64,000 nucleotides of DNA from SHLQ01 sp964451305 (lineage in GTDB: Bacteria > Actinomycetota > Acidimicrobiia > Acidimicrobiales > SHLQ01), in contig CAYVHV010000017.1 of NCBI GenBank assembly GCA_964451305.1, positions 6,337 through 70,336 of the forward strand, in the 5' to 3' direction. Under the pieces are notes generated by a model, which was not told where the DNA came from, ran no database searches, and saw only the letters and a list, made by a program, of their open reading frames with translations. Made by a program: the position numbers and the translations under genes. Of the stretch, positions 25,666 through 33,635 are shown one piece after another; position 1 is the first letter of the stretch; every line of letters begins with the position of its first letter.

Positions 25666-26184
25666 TCAGCGCGCGTTGAGAGGCTTCTCGAACCAGTGTT
25701 TCGCGAACGGGTTGTCGTTGTACCGATCGATCGGCGAATACCCCGCTGTCCCGTACATGCGAATCGCTTCGGCCAACACGCTGTGGGTGTCCAAACGAAC
25801 CGTGTCGTACCCGAGTCGAACACCGTGCGTCTCGAGCGTCGACAACAAGCGACGGCCAAGCCCAATGCCGCGCCAGTCCGGGTGAACCCACATGCGTTTG
25901 ATCTCGCCACAGCGGCCATCGAGATGATGCACTCCTCCACAGGCGATCGCCGTAGCACCGAGCTCCGGGCCAGAACGGGCGATCAGGAACACGCCGTGGG
26001 GCTCATCGAAGGAGCCCGCATCGGCGACCAATGTGTCGCCAGGATCGAATCCTTCAGGGAAGCGCTCACTCAGCTCATCGAAGTATGCGGTCATCGAAGC
26101 ATGAGCGTCTGCGCTCCGGGCATCGACGACCTCGAATGAAACCGACGCCGCTCGCCGTCGCTGTTCGTCTTCGATGGTCGACAT
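25666..26184 (-). CDS. GNAT family N-acetyltransferase
   Basis: A 172-residue acetyl-CoA-dependent acyltransferase. The fold shows in ATAIACGGVHHLDGRCGEIKRMWVHPDWRGIGLGRRLLSTLE, with the acetyl-CoA pyrophosphate loop RGIGLGRR, and in the last strand VRLDTHSVLAEAIRMYGTAGY. Such proteins acetylate small amines or protein N-termini; the acceptor is not identifiable. It is divergent from the metallophosphoesterase gene. Confidence 0.92.
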   Translation of the reverse strand: MSTIEDEQRRRAASVSFEVVDARSADAHASMTAYFDELSERFPEGFDPGDTLVADAGSFDEPHGVFLIARSGPELGATAIACGGVHHLDGRCGEIKRMWVHPDWRGIGLGRRLLSTLETHGVRLGYDTVRLDTHSVLAEAIRMYGTAGYSPIDRYNDNPFAKHWFEKPLNAR

Positions 26185-26191
26185 GGCTCTG

Positions 26192-26197
26192 ACACTA
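26192..26197 (-). promoter_or_regulatory. Probable -10 box of the GNAT gene
   Basis: TAGTGT on the minus strand, 7 nt before the ATG at 26184. Confidence 0.45.
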
Positions 26198-26244
26198 GCG
26201 GCCGTCTCGTTCCACGGTCCCCCTCAGCCGGTCGAGGGCGACGC

Positions 26245-26250
26245 TAGATT
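26245..26250 (+). promoter_or_regulatory. Leaderless -10 box of the metallophosphoesterase gene
   Basis: TAGATT ends 6 nt before the ATG at 26257. Confidence 0.55.
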
Positions 26251-26256
26251 GAGCGC

Positions 26257-27582
26257 ATGGACATCAAGACCTACGCGATGGGATTTATGTCCCGCTGGCA
26301 ATCTGCAGTACTTGCCGCCGTCCGCGGCGATGACCAGGACGATGCATTGCTCGCCTCGCAGCACCCGCTCATGGAAGCGAGCTGCGATGCCTGCCAAGTG
26401 CTCGAAGACTCCGTGGCTGCGGGGCGGAACCCGCTCGACTTTGCCGCCGATGTCTCGACCGGCGACCTCATCTCGGAGTGCGCTCGCCTCTACCTCAGCC
26501 TCGCGGTGGCCAAGACCACGCTCAATGAGGAGCGAGCACGGGAACTCGAAGCAGAAATCTCGTTCTCTGCCTGCGATCCGTTGTGGGCCAAAGCACTTCT
26601 GCACTTCGATGATGACGACACCGTCGTGCCGTACCGCCACTACGAGGACCTCAACGACTTTATTGTTCCCCTCGAACCAGCCGTTCGCGAGAGCGACCGG
26701 GTCAAAATCGCCTTCGTTGCGGATTGGGCGACAGGAACAGAAATTGCCAAGAACGTGATGCGTTGCATCGGCGATCAACGCCCCGACATCGTGATCCACC
26801 TCGGCGATGTCTACTACTCGGGCACAAAGGCCGAGATGCAAGATCACTTCTTGTCGATCGTTCGCGAGTACCTCCCGACAGAAACGAAGGTCTTCAACCT
26901 CGCTGGCAACCACGACCTGTACGCAGGCGGCGAAGGGTATTACTGGCTCATCGACGAACTCGGTCAGCCGGCGAGCTACTTCTGCCTCCGCAACGAGCAC
27001 TGGCAGATCCTGGCCATCGGCGCACCTCCCGAGATTGGGAACCCGATGTCGGCTCAAGCAGCCGCGCCCGACATCGACCCCAAGGAAGCCGAGTGGCATC
27101 GCCACAAGATCAACACCGCCGATGGTCGCAAGACGATCATGACGTCGCACTATCAACTGTTCACCGCGTCGGGCAACATTGCACGCAACGCCGACAACCA
27201 GCCGCTCGCCGTGAACCCGGTCTTCATGGACTCCTTCGGCGATGATCTCGCGAACATCGATATGTGGCTCTGGGGCCACGAACACAACCTCGCGGCGTTC
27301 GAGCCATATCTCGGTCTCGAACGTGGCCGCTGCATTGGTTCTGGTTCGATACCTGTAGCCCTCCTCTGGGAGCCGTACACGACGCTCGAGAACCTTGCGT
27401 TACCCGATGAGGTCAACACCCCGCCGGTGATGAGCCCCGATTGTCGTCTCGACCACGACGGCGATATGTACCACCACGCATTCTGCGTCCTCGATATCGA
27501 CGGTGCAGACGGAGTCATGACCTACTTCCAAGTCCCCGGCGTCGATGGTGACGCCGAACCAATCCACACGGAGCAGATCTAA
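26257..27582 (+). CDS. Calcineurin-like metallophosphoesterase
   Basis: A 441-residue protein with a dinuclear-metal phosphoesterase core from about residue 150: FVADWATGT (the usual DxH is replaced by ADWATG), VIHLGDVYYSGT (GD), LAGNHDLY (GNHD), MTSHYQLF (H) and GHEHNLAAF (GHxH). The first 145 residues are helical and specific to this subgroup. No signal peptide, so cytoplasmic. The stop TAA overlaps the next ATG by one base (TAATG), so it is coupled to the flavin disulfide reductase. Substrate unknown. Confidence 0.88.
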   Translation: MDIKTYAMGFMSRWQSAVLAAVRGDDQDDALLASQHPLMEASCDACQVLEDSVAAGRNPLDFAADVSTGDLISECARLYLSLAVAKTTLNEERARELEAEISFSACDPLWAKALLHFDDDDTVVPYRHYEDLNDFIVPLEPAVRESDRVKIAFVADWATGTEIAKNVMRCIGDQRPDIVIHLGDVYYSGTKAEMQDHFLSIVREYLPTETKVFNLAGNHDLYAGGEGYYWLIDELGQPASYFCLRNEHWQILAIGAPPEIGNPMSAQAAAPDIDPKEAEWHRHKINTADGRKTIMTSHYQLFTASGNIARNADNQPLAVNPVFMDSFGDDLANIDMWLWGHEHNLAAFEPYLGLERGRCIGSGSIPVALLWEPYTTLENLALPDEVNTPPVMSPDCRLDHDGDMYHHAFCVLDIDGADGVMTYFQVPGVDGDAEPIHTEQI

Positions 27583-28979
27583 TGCCTGAACACCAATACG
27601 ACATCGTGATCGTCGGCGCCGGCGGTGGCGGCATCACCTCGGCGTTCGAAGCCCAGCGTCGAGGAGCCAAAGTCGCGCTCATCGAAAAGCACAAGATCGG
27701 CGGCGAATGCACGCACTCTGGCTGTGTGCCGTCCAAGGCGTTAATCGATGTGGCCAAGAGCTACACCGCCGCCCAAAACAGCACCAAACACGGCCTACAT
27801 CAGCTCGATGTCGAGTCAGGGTTCGACTTCTCTCGGGCGATGGAACATGTGAAGAGCATCATCGACGGTGTGTATTCGCACGAACAGCCAGAACGCTTTC
27901 ACGGCGTCGGCATCGATACGTACATTCATCCGAGCGGAGCGAAGTTCATCGATGCCCACACCGTTCAGATCGGTGACGACCAGGTGACCGGCGACCACTT
28001 CATCATCACCACCGGCTCCGCGCCTCGGTTGCTCCCGACCGAAGGCGATCAGCCGGTCGAGTTCCTCAACAACGAGAACTTCTGGGACATCCGTGAGTTG
28101 CCTGAGACGATCGCCTTCCTCGGCGGTGGCGTGATCTCCGCCGAGCTTGGCCAGTCGCTCGCTCGCTTCGGGTCGAAGGTCAGCATCATCGACCGGAACG
28201 AACGAATCCTCGGCTCGGTCGACCCTGACGTTGCGGGCTACCTCATCGACGAGTTTGCCGAACAGGGCATCGAGATGATCACGTCCGCCGACGCTCAGGT
28301 GTGCTCGACCACGACCGACGGCAAGATCTGCATCGACATCAAAGAAGGACCAGACGACGCAAAGGTCGACCGCAAACTTGTCGTCGACCAACTGTTCATC
28401 GCGATCGGCCGCGTCCCGAACATCAACGGACTCGACCTTGAGAATGCTGGGGTTGAATACACCCGCCATGGAATCACGGTCAACGAGGCTATGCAGACCA
28501 CCGCGCCGCATATCGTCGCTATTGGCGACGTTGCATCACGGGCGAAGTTCAGCCACGTCGCGAACTTCCAGGGCGAGCGCGTTGTCCGCAACATTCTCTC
28601 TGGTGAATCGAACACGATCGACTTGAACCCTCTGCCGTGGGCTATCTTCTCCGATCCCGAGATCGGCCATGTGGGCATGACCGAAGCCGAAGCTCGCGAG
28701 GTTCACGAGGGTGTACAAACCTTCATCGTCGATGCCGCGACCGATCGGTTCATCACCGACTCCAAGGTCGGCGGGCTGATCAAGGTCGTCATGGATAGCA
28801 ACGACCGAATCCTCGGCGGATCCGGCGTCGGCGCTCATGCTGGCGAGTGGATTCAGATCCTCACCTTGGCGGTAAAGCACGGCCTGACCGCAACCGACCT
28901 TGCCGACACGATCTTTGCCTACCCGACCTACGCCGAGGTCGTGAAGAAGTCGGCATCACGATTCCTGCGGACCAAGTAG
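27582..28979 (+). CDS. MerA/lipoamide-dehydrogenase-like flavin disulfide reductase
   Basis: A 465-residue FAD and NAD(P)H enzyme. The FAD motif is VIVGAGGGGITSAFEA, the redox-active disulfide GGECTHSGC (Cys43, Cys48), the NAD(P)H motif FLGGGVISAELGQSLA, and the second FAD motif HIVAIGDVA. The C-terminal dimer domain ends FAYPTYAEVVKK. Lipoamide dehydrogenase has a catalytic His-Pro-Thr there; this protein has Tyr447 in that place, so it is not a standard lipoamide dehydrogenase. It belongs with the MerA/RclA-type proteins of uncertain substrate. No mercury-binding C-terminal Cys pair is present. Confidence 0.9.
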   Translation: MPEHQYDIVIVGAGGGGITSAFEAQRRGAKVALIEKHKIGGECTHSGCVPSKALIDVAKSYTAAQNSTKHGLHQLDVESGFDFSRAMEHVKSIIDGVYSHEQPERFHGVGIDTYIHPSGAKFIDAHTVQIGDDQVTGDHFIITTGSAPRLLPTEGDQPVEFLNNENFWDIRELPETIAFLGGGVISAELGQSLARFGSKVSIIDRNERILGSVDPDVAGYLIDEFAEQGIEMITSADAQVCSTTTDGKICIDIKEGPDDAKVDRKLVVDQLFIAIGRVPNINGLDLENAGVEYTRHGITVNEAMQTTAPHIVAIGDVASRAKFSHVANFQGERVVRNILSGESNTIDLNPLPWAIFSDPEIGHVGMTEAEAREVHEGVQTFIVDAATDRFITDSKVGGLIKVVMDSNDRILGGSGVGAHAGEWIQILTLAVKHGLTATDLADTIFAYPTYAEVVKKSASRFLRTK

Positions 28980-28989
28980 CCGAGCAGGT

Positions 28990-29604
28990 CTAGCTGGAAA
29001 TTCCGTTGAACTGAGCCTGGCTACCCGTCAGTTCTTCGAGATTTTCGTGATGCAATACACACACCGTTTCAAGGTCGCCTGCCAGCCACTCGGCTTCGGT
29101 TGGATACGGAATCGAATAGTCGAGGTCTGACGTCCAGAAATTCTGGCCGGTGTATGCCTCTAAGTCCGCTTGACAGATCGGTGACCCGGCGAGGCGCTCA
29201 AATCGGCTCGGATACGGTGCGCCCGGGTAAAACTCGATGAGCGAATACACCTCAAAGCGGTGCGGCGCATCACACGAGACGGGTTCCAGCGACTCACCAC
29301 GACCTGCAAAGCAGTCCCCGACCCGCGCATCTCGGGGAACGCTTGACGCGACCAGGTTCTGCGAGGTCGAGATTCCCCATACGCCGATCGCGACCAACAG
29401 CACCAGTAGAACCGAAACGCCAAGTCCCACGAGCAGTGCAATTCGCCCACCGCTCATGCCTGGCTTCGGCTGAGGTGTGCCAGCGTGAGGTGCGCCGGGA
29501 TGGAACTGCGGCGGGAGCATCTGGGGTGGCGCTGGTGGTGGCGGTGTTAAGGGCATCGGCGCAGGTGCGAGCGGTGTGTTGTCCCAAGGGGTGTTGCCGT
29601 CCAT
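28990..29604 (-). CDS. Septum-formation family membrane protein
   Basis: A 204-residue actinobacterial envelope protein. The cytoplasmic N-terminus is Pro-rich (MPLTPPPPAPPQMLPP), one membrane helix follows (IALLVGLGVSVLLVLLVAIGVW, about 52-74), and the external domain has four Cys (GDCFAGRG, VSCDAPHRFEVY, PICQADLEAY, VCVLHH). That pattern fits the septum formation family (PF13845). Direct evidence for a role in division is absent. It is convergent with the reductase gene and divergent from 29690. Confidence 0.75.
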   Translation of the reverse strand: MDGNTPWDNTPLAPAPMPLTPPPPAPPQMLPPQFHPGAPHAGTPQPKPGMSGGRIALLVGLGVSVLLVLLVAIGVWGISTSQNLVASSVPRDARVGDCFAGRGESLEPVSCDAPHRFEVYSLIEFYPGAPYPSRFERLAGSPICQADLEAYTGQNFWTSDLDYSIPYPTEAEWLAGDLETVCVLHHENLEELTGSQAQFNGISS

Positions 29605-29677
29605 CGAAAAGGGATCGGAGTGGATCGAGCCGCACTTGAGCGATCCTGTTGCTCTGGCTCTGTTCGGTGTAGCGATC

Positions 29678-29683
29678 TACAGT
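29678..29683 (+). promoter_or_regulatory. Leaderless -10 box of gene 29690
   Basis: TACAGT ends 6 nt before the ATG at 29690 and decides that start against an upstream in-frame one. Confidence 0.55.
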
Positions 29684-29689
29684 TCAACC

Positions 29690-30094
29690 ATGCCGATACT
29701 CGACGACCTGGCTGACTACCTGACCGAAGAAACCGCCATGACGGTTCACGAAGCCGTCCTGTTGATGTCCGGGGAAGGCGACGAACTTCCAAAGGTTCGT
29801 TTGTTCACCGACGGGGTTACTGTTCACGGCTTCTTCCGGGCCCCTGCGGGGTTGTTCATGTGCGAGATGACCAACGTGGGTAAAGACCCCTTCTTCTCTG
29901 AACTGGAGCAGGGAAACATCGAGGTTGGCGAGGCCATCCGCCTCGACCCCAACGAAGCGTTCGTCATCGAGGGCAACTGGCCCGCAAAGAAGGTCGAGAT
30001 CGACGGTCAGTACTACGCACTTCCTCGAAACTTCGCTCAGAAGTTTCAGGACCTGATCAAAGAGTCTCGGGTGAAGAAGCGGCGACGGCGCTAA
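29690..30094 (+). CDS. Hypothetical protein with basic tail
   Basis: A 134-residue soluble protein. It is acidic overall (ILDDLADYLTEETAM, MSGEGDELPKVRLFTDG) and ends in a strongly basic tail (KESRVKKRRRR) that could bind nucleic acid. No family recognised. Its end is 6 bp from the convergent YceI gene. Confidence 0.6.
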   Translation: MPILDDLADYLTEETAMTVHEAVLLMSGEGDELPKVRLFTDGVTVHGFFRAPAGLFMCEMTNVGKDPFFSELEQGNIEVGEAIRLDPNEAFVIEGNWPAKKVEIDGQYYALPRNFAQKFQDLIKESRVKKRRRR

Positions 30095-30100
30095 GCCCCA

Positions 30101-30868
30101 CTAGAACTCGGCGTCTTGTTCGAAGAAGAGGCTGAACTCGATGATTCCCGTGTCTCGAACGACGATGACCGGGGTTCGTGGAGGCACGATCTCGTAGTCG
30201 GCAAAGACGACGTCGATCGATCCGGCCACCTGTACTTCGTTGCCGAACAGCCGCGCCGTGAGAGGAAACTCGACGTCGTTAGTGACACCTTTGAGGGTGA
30301 GTTCGCCGGTGACGTCGACGGTGACCGTTTCGCCGTTTTGTGGTACTTCGCCCAGGTCGATCGGTGAGGTCAGGTCAAAGTTCGCGAAGGGAAAGAGCGC
30401 GGCGTTCAGGGCTTCCCCTCGGAACGCGAAATCGCGTCCTTCTTCCCCGCTTCGAATACTTGCAATATCGACGCTGAACTGCCCGCTCGTCACGGACGTA
30501 CCTTCGATCTCGAGCTGCCCGAAGACCGTCGATGTACGTCCAACCGCTTCGAATTCACTCGCCCCAACGAAGTCTTTGAAGACTCTGTAGCCAGCTACCG
30601 AATCACCAGCGATACGCCAGAGACCATCGACCGATTCGAGGTCGCTCTCGACGAGTTCTTCCTCTGCGACCACCTCTACTGCGTCGCTCTCATCATCGGG
30701 ATCGGCGAAGATCAGTGCGATTGCCTCGGTAGCTCGGTCACCGATCGAAAGTTCGACCGGGCCTTCGGCTTCGAGTCCAAGGAAGGCCGGGAGCGCAAAG
30801 AAGCCGACGATCGCGATGCCCACTACGGCGAACAGCGCGATTGCGGCGAATTTTGCTCGACGACCCAT
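30101..30868 (-). CDS. YceI family lipid-binding protein, membrane-anchored
   Basis: A 255-residue protein. One N-terminal membrane anchor (AAIALFAVVGIAIVGFFALPAFLG) is followed by an acidic spacer and a YceI lipocalin-like barrel from about residue 82: GLWRIAGDSVAGYRV, FGQLEIEGTSVTSGQFSVDIASI, FPFANFDLTSPI and GELTLKGVTNDVEFPLTARL. YceI proteins bind isoprenoid or fatty ligands. External location is inferred from the anchor. Confidence 0.92.
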   Translation of the reverse strand: MGRRAKFAAIALFAVVGIAIVGFFALPAFLGLEAEGPVELSIGDRATEAIALIFADPDDESDAVEVVAEEELVESDLESVDGLWRIAGDSVAGYRVFKDFVGASEFEAVGRTSTVFGQLEIEGTSVTSGQFSVDIASIRSGEEGRDFAFRGEALNAALFPFANFDLTSPIDLGEVPQNGETVTVDVTGELTLKGVTNDVEFPLTARLFGNEVQVAGSIDVVFADYEIVPPRTPVIVVRDTGIIEFSLFFEQDAEF

Positions 30869-30874
30869 GGCATC

Positions 30875-30880
30875 ACCATA
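30875..30880 (-). promoter_or_regulatory. Leaderless -10 box of the YceI gene
   Basis: TATGGT on the minus strand, 6 nt before the ATG at 30868. Confidence 0.55.
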
Positions 30881-30948
30881 CGCACCCCAGCGGGGTTTGG
30901 GGGATTCGCCTGATGAGCTGACGGGGCGAGTGCGACGAATCTATGTGT

Positions 30949-31137
30949 ATGAACAACATGCCTTCCCTTGGTCCATCCGCCTTCCTCAAGTTCGAGCTGT
31001 TTCCGTCGCTCATCGCGGGAATCGATCTGAGCAGTTCCGCTTTCGCAGCGGGCGTTGCCACCGTTGTGGTGTTGGGGATTGTGCTCGGCACTGCGATTCT
31101 GCTGAAGATGCCCGAAAAAGCGACGAGATTCCACTAA
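30949..31137 (+). CDS. Possible small single-pass membrane protein
   Basis: A 62-residue frame with one clear membrane helix (AAGVATVVVLGIVLGTAILL) and a short basic C-terminus. An ATG two codons upstream (30943) is also possible. No ribosome-binding site is obvious. Position 10 bp before the next membrane gene, on the same strand, makes a small two-gene unit plausible. Confidence 0.4.
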   Translation: MNNMPSLGPSAFLKFELFPSLIAGIDLSSSAFAAGVATVVVLGIVLGTAILLKMPEKATRFH

Positions 31138-31146
31138 ACCGGAGGG

Positions 31147-31638
31147 ATGAGAGCCGGACAGTACACAGCGCCGCCGCCGTTACCATCGGGGCGGTCTGGA
31201 TGGTTTCGGGCATGGCAGGGACTCATGGTCCTGAATCTCGTGCTGATCGCCGGAGCAGCTGCGCTCACCGTGCTCCTATTCAACTCACTCGCAAACCTCT
31301 TCGATGGATCATCGGGCGACAGCACCATCGGGTTCAGCCTCATCCCGTTGCTCGCATTCGCACCGTTCTTCTTCGGCGGGGTTGCGATCCTCGCAATCGC
31401 CACACGAAGCCGAGTCGCTGGAGCCGTTGCCAGCTCGCTGATTCCCACAGCCGTTGCGGTGTTCATCATTCGATCGTTGCTCTCGAACCCTCTCGAACCA
31501 ATTCTCTGGCTGTTGCTCCTCTATCCCGCGATCTTCTTGAGCGTTGTCGCTGGCACCGTCAACGAAGACATGCATTCCGAGCCTGACACGACGTCTACGG
31601 CGTTCCCAGGCCCGCCGCCGCCACTACGGGACCGGTAA
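31147..31638 (+). CDS. Four-helix membrane protein, unknown
   Basis: A 163-residue protein with four hydrophobic helices (LMVLNLVLIAGAAALTVLLF; SLIPLLAFAPFFFGGVAILAI; AGAVASSLIPTAVAVFII; LWLLLLYPAIFLSVVAGTV) and Pro-rich cytoplasmic ends. No family recognised. GGAGGG directly abuts the ATG with no spacer, which is unusually close. Confidence 0.6.
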   Translation: MRAGQYTAPPPLPSGRSGWFRAWQGLMVLNLVLIAGAAALTVLLFNSLANLFDGSSGDSTIGFSLIPLLAFAPFFFGGVAILAIATRSRVAGAVASSLIPTAVAVFIIRSLLSNPLEPILWLLLLYPAIFLSVVAGTVNEDMHSEPDTTSTAFPGPPPPLRDR

Positions 31639-31672
31639 GGAAACGTGGCCTGCTCAACCTAGAGGGCCAGGA

Positions 31673-32638
31673 CTAGCCCTGGCGCTTGCGGACCTCGTCG
31701 GTGATTGCGGGAACGACCTCGTGCAAGTCGCCGATCACCGCCCACCCAGCCTTTGTCACCATGTTGGCTTCTGGGTCGGTGTTGACCGCAAGGATGTTCT
31801 TCGAGCCCATTGCGCCAACCCAGTGCTGGGTGGCGCCACTGATCCCGGTGGCGATGTAGATCTGCGGTGCGATACGAGTACCGGTCTGGCCGACTTGGTC
31901 GCTGTGAGGGCGCCAACCGTTGTTGGTCACCGCACGACTGCATCCCACCTTGCCCCCGAGAGCCTCAGCGAGCTCCTCGAGCGGCCCGAAGGCCTCTTCG
32001 GACCCAACGGCACGACCACCGGAGACCACGACCGGAGCGGTCGCAAGCGTGATTCCCTCAGAAAGGACGACTCGATCGGTCACGACGGATCGTAGGAGAA
32101 TGTCGTCGATGTCGACGGCTGACTCGATCACGGTGCCAGCGGCCGGCGAAGGTGACGCCTCAACGGTGTGCGGTGCCATCGAGATGAGCTTCACATCAGC
32201 ATCCAAGGTCGCGTCTTCGAGGAGTGCTCCTCCCCATTGGCTACGCGTCATCGAGGTGACGTCGGGGGCCACGTCGACACAGTTGGCCACGAAGGGCAGG
32301 TCGGCGCGAGCGGCGAGTTGTGCCATCAGTTCGTTGCCGCGATCGGTACCGCTGGCGAGAACGACGGCTGGTTGATCCGATTCGATCAGCGCCGCTAGGG
32401 CCTGTCCCCATGCTTCGGGGTTGTAGTCGCCAAGGTTGTCCGATGTCAGATGATGAATAACCTCGGCGCCGTACTCTCCAAGCGACGCGGTGGCCAGGTC
32501 GGCGCCCTCTCCCATAACCGCCGCATGTACCTCGATACCGAGGCCTCCAGCGATCGAGCGGGCCGACGTGAGCGCTTCCCGCACAGCTTCAGGCACGTGG
32601 CCACGGTCGTGTTCAACAACGACGAGAACAGCAGACAT
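31673..32638 (-). CDS. etfA: Electron transfer flavoprotein subunit alpha
   Basis: A 321-residue FAD-binding subunit of ETF, which carries electrons from flavin dehydrogenases to the ETF-quinone oxidoreductase. The C-terminal FAD domain has VVSGGRAVGSEEAF, GCSRAVTNNGWRPHSDQVGQTG, LYIATGISGA-type IYIATGISGATQHWVG and AVNTDPEANM. The start codon directly follows the etfB stop. No quinone oxidoreductase is in the window. Confidence 0.97.
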   Translation of the reverse strand: MSAVLVVVEHDRGHVPEAVREALTSARSIAGGLGIEVHAAVMGEGADLATASLGEYGAEVIHHLTSDNLGDYNPEAWGQALAALIESDQPAVVLASGTDRGNELMAQLAARADLPFVANCVDVAPDVTSMTRSQWGGALLEDATLDADVKLISMAPHTVEASPSPAAGTVIESAVDIDDILLRSVVTDRVVLSEGITLATAPVVVSGGRAVGSEEAFGPLEELAEALGGKVGCSRAVTNNGWRPHSDQVGQTGTRIAPQIYIATGISGATQHWVGAMGSKNILAVNTDPEANMVTKAGWAVIGDLHEVVPAITDEVRKRQG

Positions 32639-33427
32639 TTACATCACTCCCAGTTCTTCGAGCAGATCCACAATCGCGGGCGCAGCGTCGGGGCCGGTGC
32701 CGAGGATGACGGTCTCACTGACCTTTTCGGGCGGAGACTTCAGGCGCACTAACGCCTGCCCTCCTGGGTCAGCGTCCGCGTCGATCGAGGTGAGTTCGGC
32801 CTTCTTCGACGCGAGACGACCCTTCATTGTTGGGTACCGCGGCAGGTTGATGCCCTCCTTGACTCCAACACATGCGGGGAGTGGCAGTTCGTACACTTCA
32901 AACCCACTATCGACTTCACGCCTTGCGATGATGTGGCCCTCACCAGAATCTGGGTCTTGCCCTTCGGGCAGTTCGAGACCCTTGATGCCGTTGACCATCG
33001 GGCGGCCGAGCGCGTGAGCGACGCGAATGCCGACCTGGAAGCCACCCTGATCGGCCGACTCGTTGCCGAAGATGATCAGATCGAACCGTCCATCGGCAGC
33101 CTCGAGCTCGGTGATGGACGAGATGAGTGCCGCTGCGGTCTGTTGGGGGTCCTTTGGGGTGCCATCGGTAGGCACGAGCACCATCTTTGCGATTCCGACC
33201 GAGACCGCGGCACGAAGCTGTTCAACGGATTCGGCGCTTCCCATCGACAGCACGGTGGCCTCACCGCCGTATTGCTCGACGAGTTGCACCGCTGCCTCAA
33301 TTCCGCATTCTTCATGGGGAGAGATGGCATGGCCGAGGTTCTTGTCGTCGACGAGTTGCTCGTCTTCGGTGATGTTGATCCGAGCGCCCGGGGCGGGAAC
33401 TCGTTTCACTAGCGTCAGAATTCGCAT
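32639..33427 (-). CDS. etfB: Electron transfer flavoprotein subunit beta
   Basis: A 262-residue AMP-binding subunit of ETF. Typical features are LVKRVPAPGARI at the start, NLGHAISPHEECGIEAAVQL, DLIIFGNESADQGGFQVGIRVAHALGRP and the C-terminal LPRYPTMKGRLASKK. AGGAG lies 6 nt before the ATG. It is the first gene of etfBA. The palindrome TGATATATCA lies 35 nt upstream, as before the dimethylglycine dehydrogenase-like and GntR genes, linking the ETF to that pathway. Confidence 0.97.
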   Translation of the reverse strand: MRILTLVKRVPAPGARINITEDEQLVDDKNLGHAISPHEECGIEAAVQLVEQYGGEATVLSMGSAESVEQLRAAVSVGIAKMVLVPTDGTPKDPQQTAAALISSITELEAADGRFDLIIFGNESADQGGFQVGIRVAHALGRPMVNGIKGLELPEGQDPDSGEGHIIARREVDSGFEVYELPLPACVGVKEGINLPRYPTMKGRLASKKAELTSIDADADPGGQALVRLKSPPEKVSETVILGTGPDAAPAIVDLLEELGVM

Positions 33428-33461
33428 GCGGCGCTCCTACTCATTCGGGCTGGAATGCAGA

Positions 33462-33471
33462 TGATATATCA
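33462..33471. promoter_or_regulatory. TGATATATCA operator upstream of etfBA
   Basis: A perfect 10-bp palindrome identical to the cores at 37929-37938 and 38110-38119. Here the second half-site seen at those two places is missing, so binding may be weaker. Confidence 0.55.
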
Positions 33472-33551
33472 CCGACCATGCCCTCTGCCTATCACGCCTC
33501 AAATGATGATTTCTCCTCCGGTCATTTCATGTGAACCATTCGACCGATATC

Positions 33552-33581
33552 ACTTTACGTGTTCTTAATGTTACTTTACGT
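33552..33581 (+). promoter_or_regulatory. Direct repeat ACTTTACGT in the RTX promoter region
   Basis: ACTTTACGT occurs at 33552-33560 and 33573-33581, 21 bp apart (two helical turns), about 55-84 nt before the start at 33636. Between them lies TTAATGTTAC, also found in inverted form before the CBM60 gene. Probably a regulator site; the protein is unknown. Confidence 0.35.
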
Positions 33582-33635
33582 AGTATTCGCCACTACTTCA
33601 CGGCGGATCCGAGTTGCAGAGAGGCCACTATTCCA

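Noticed and set aside
27582..28979. Annotation as lipoamide dehydrogenase (lpd)
   Set aside because: The catalytic His of the C-terminal HPT motif is Tyr, and no 2-oxoacid dehydrogenase genes are nearby.
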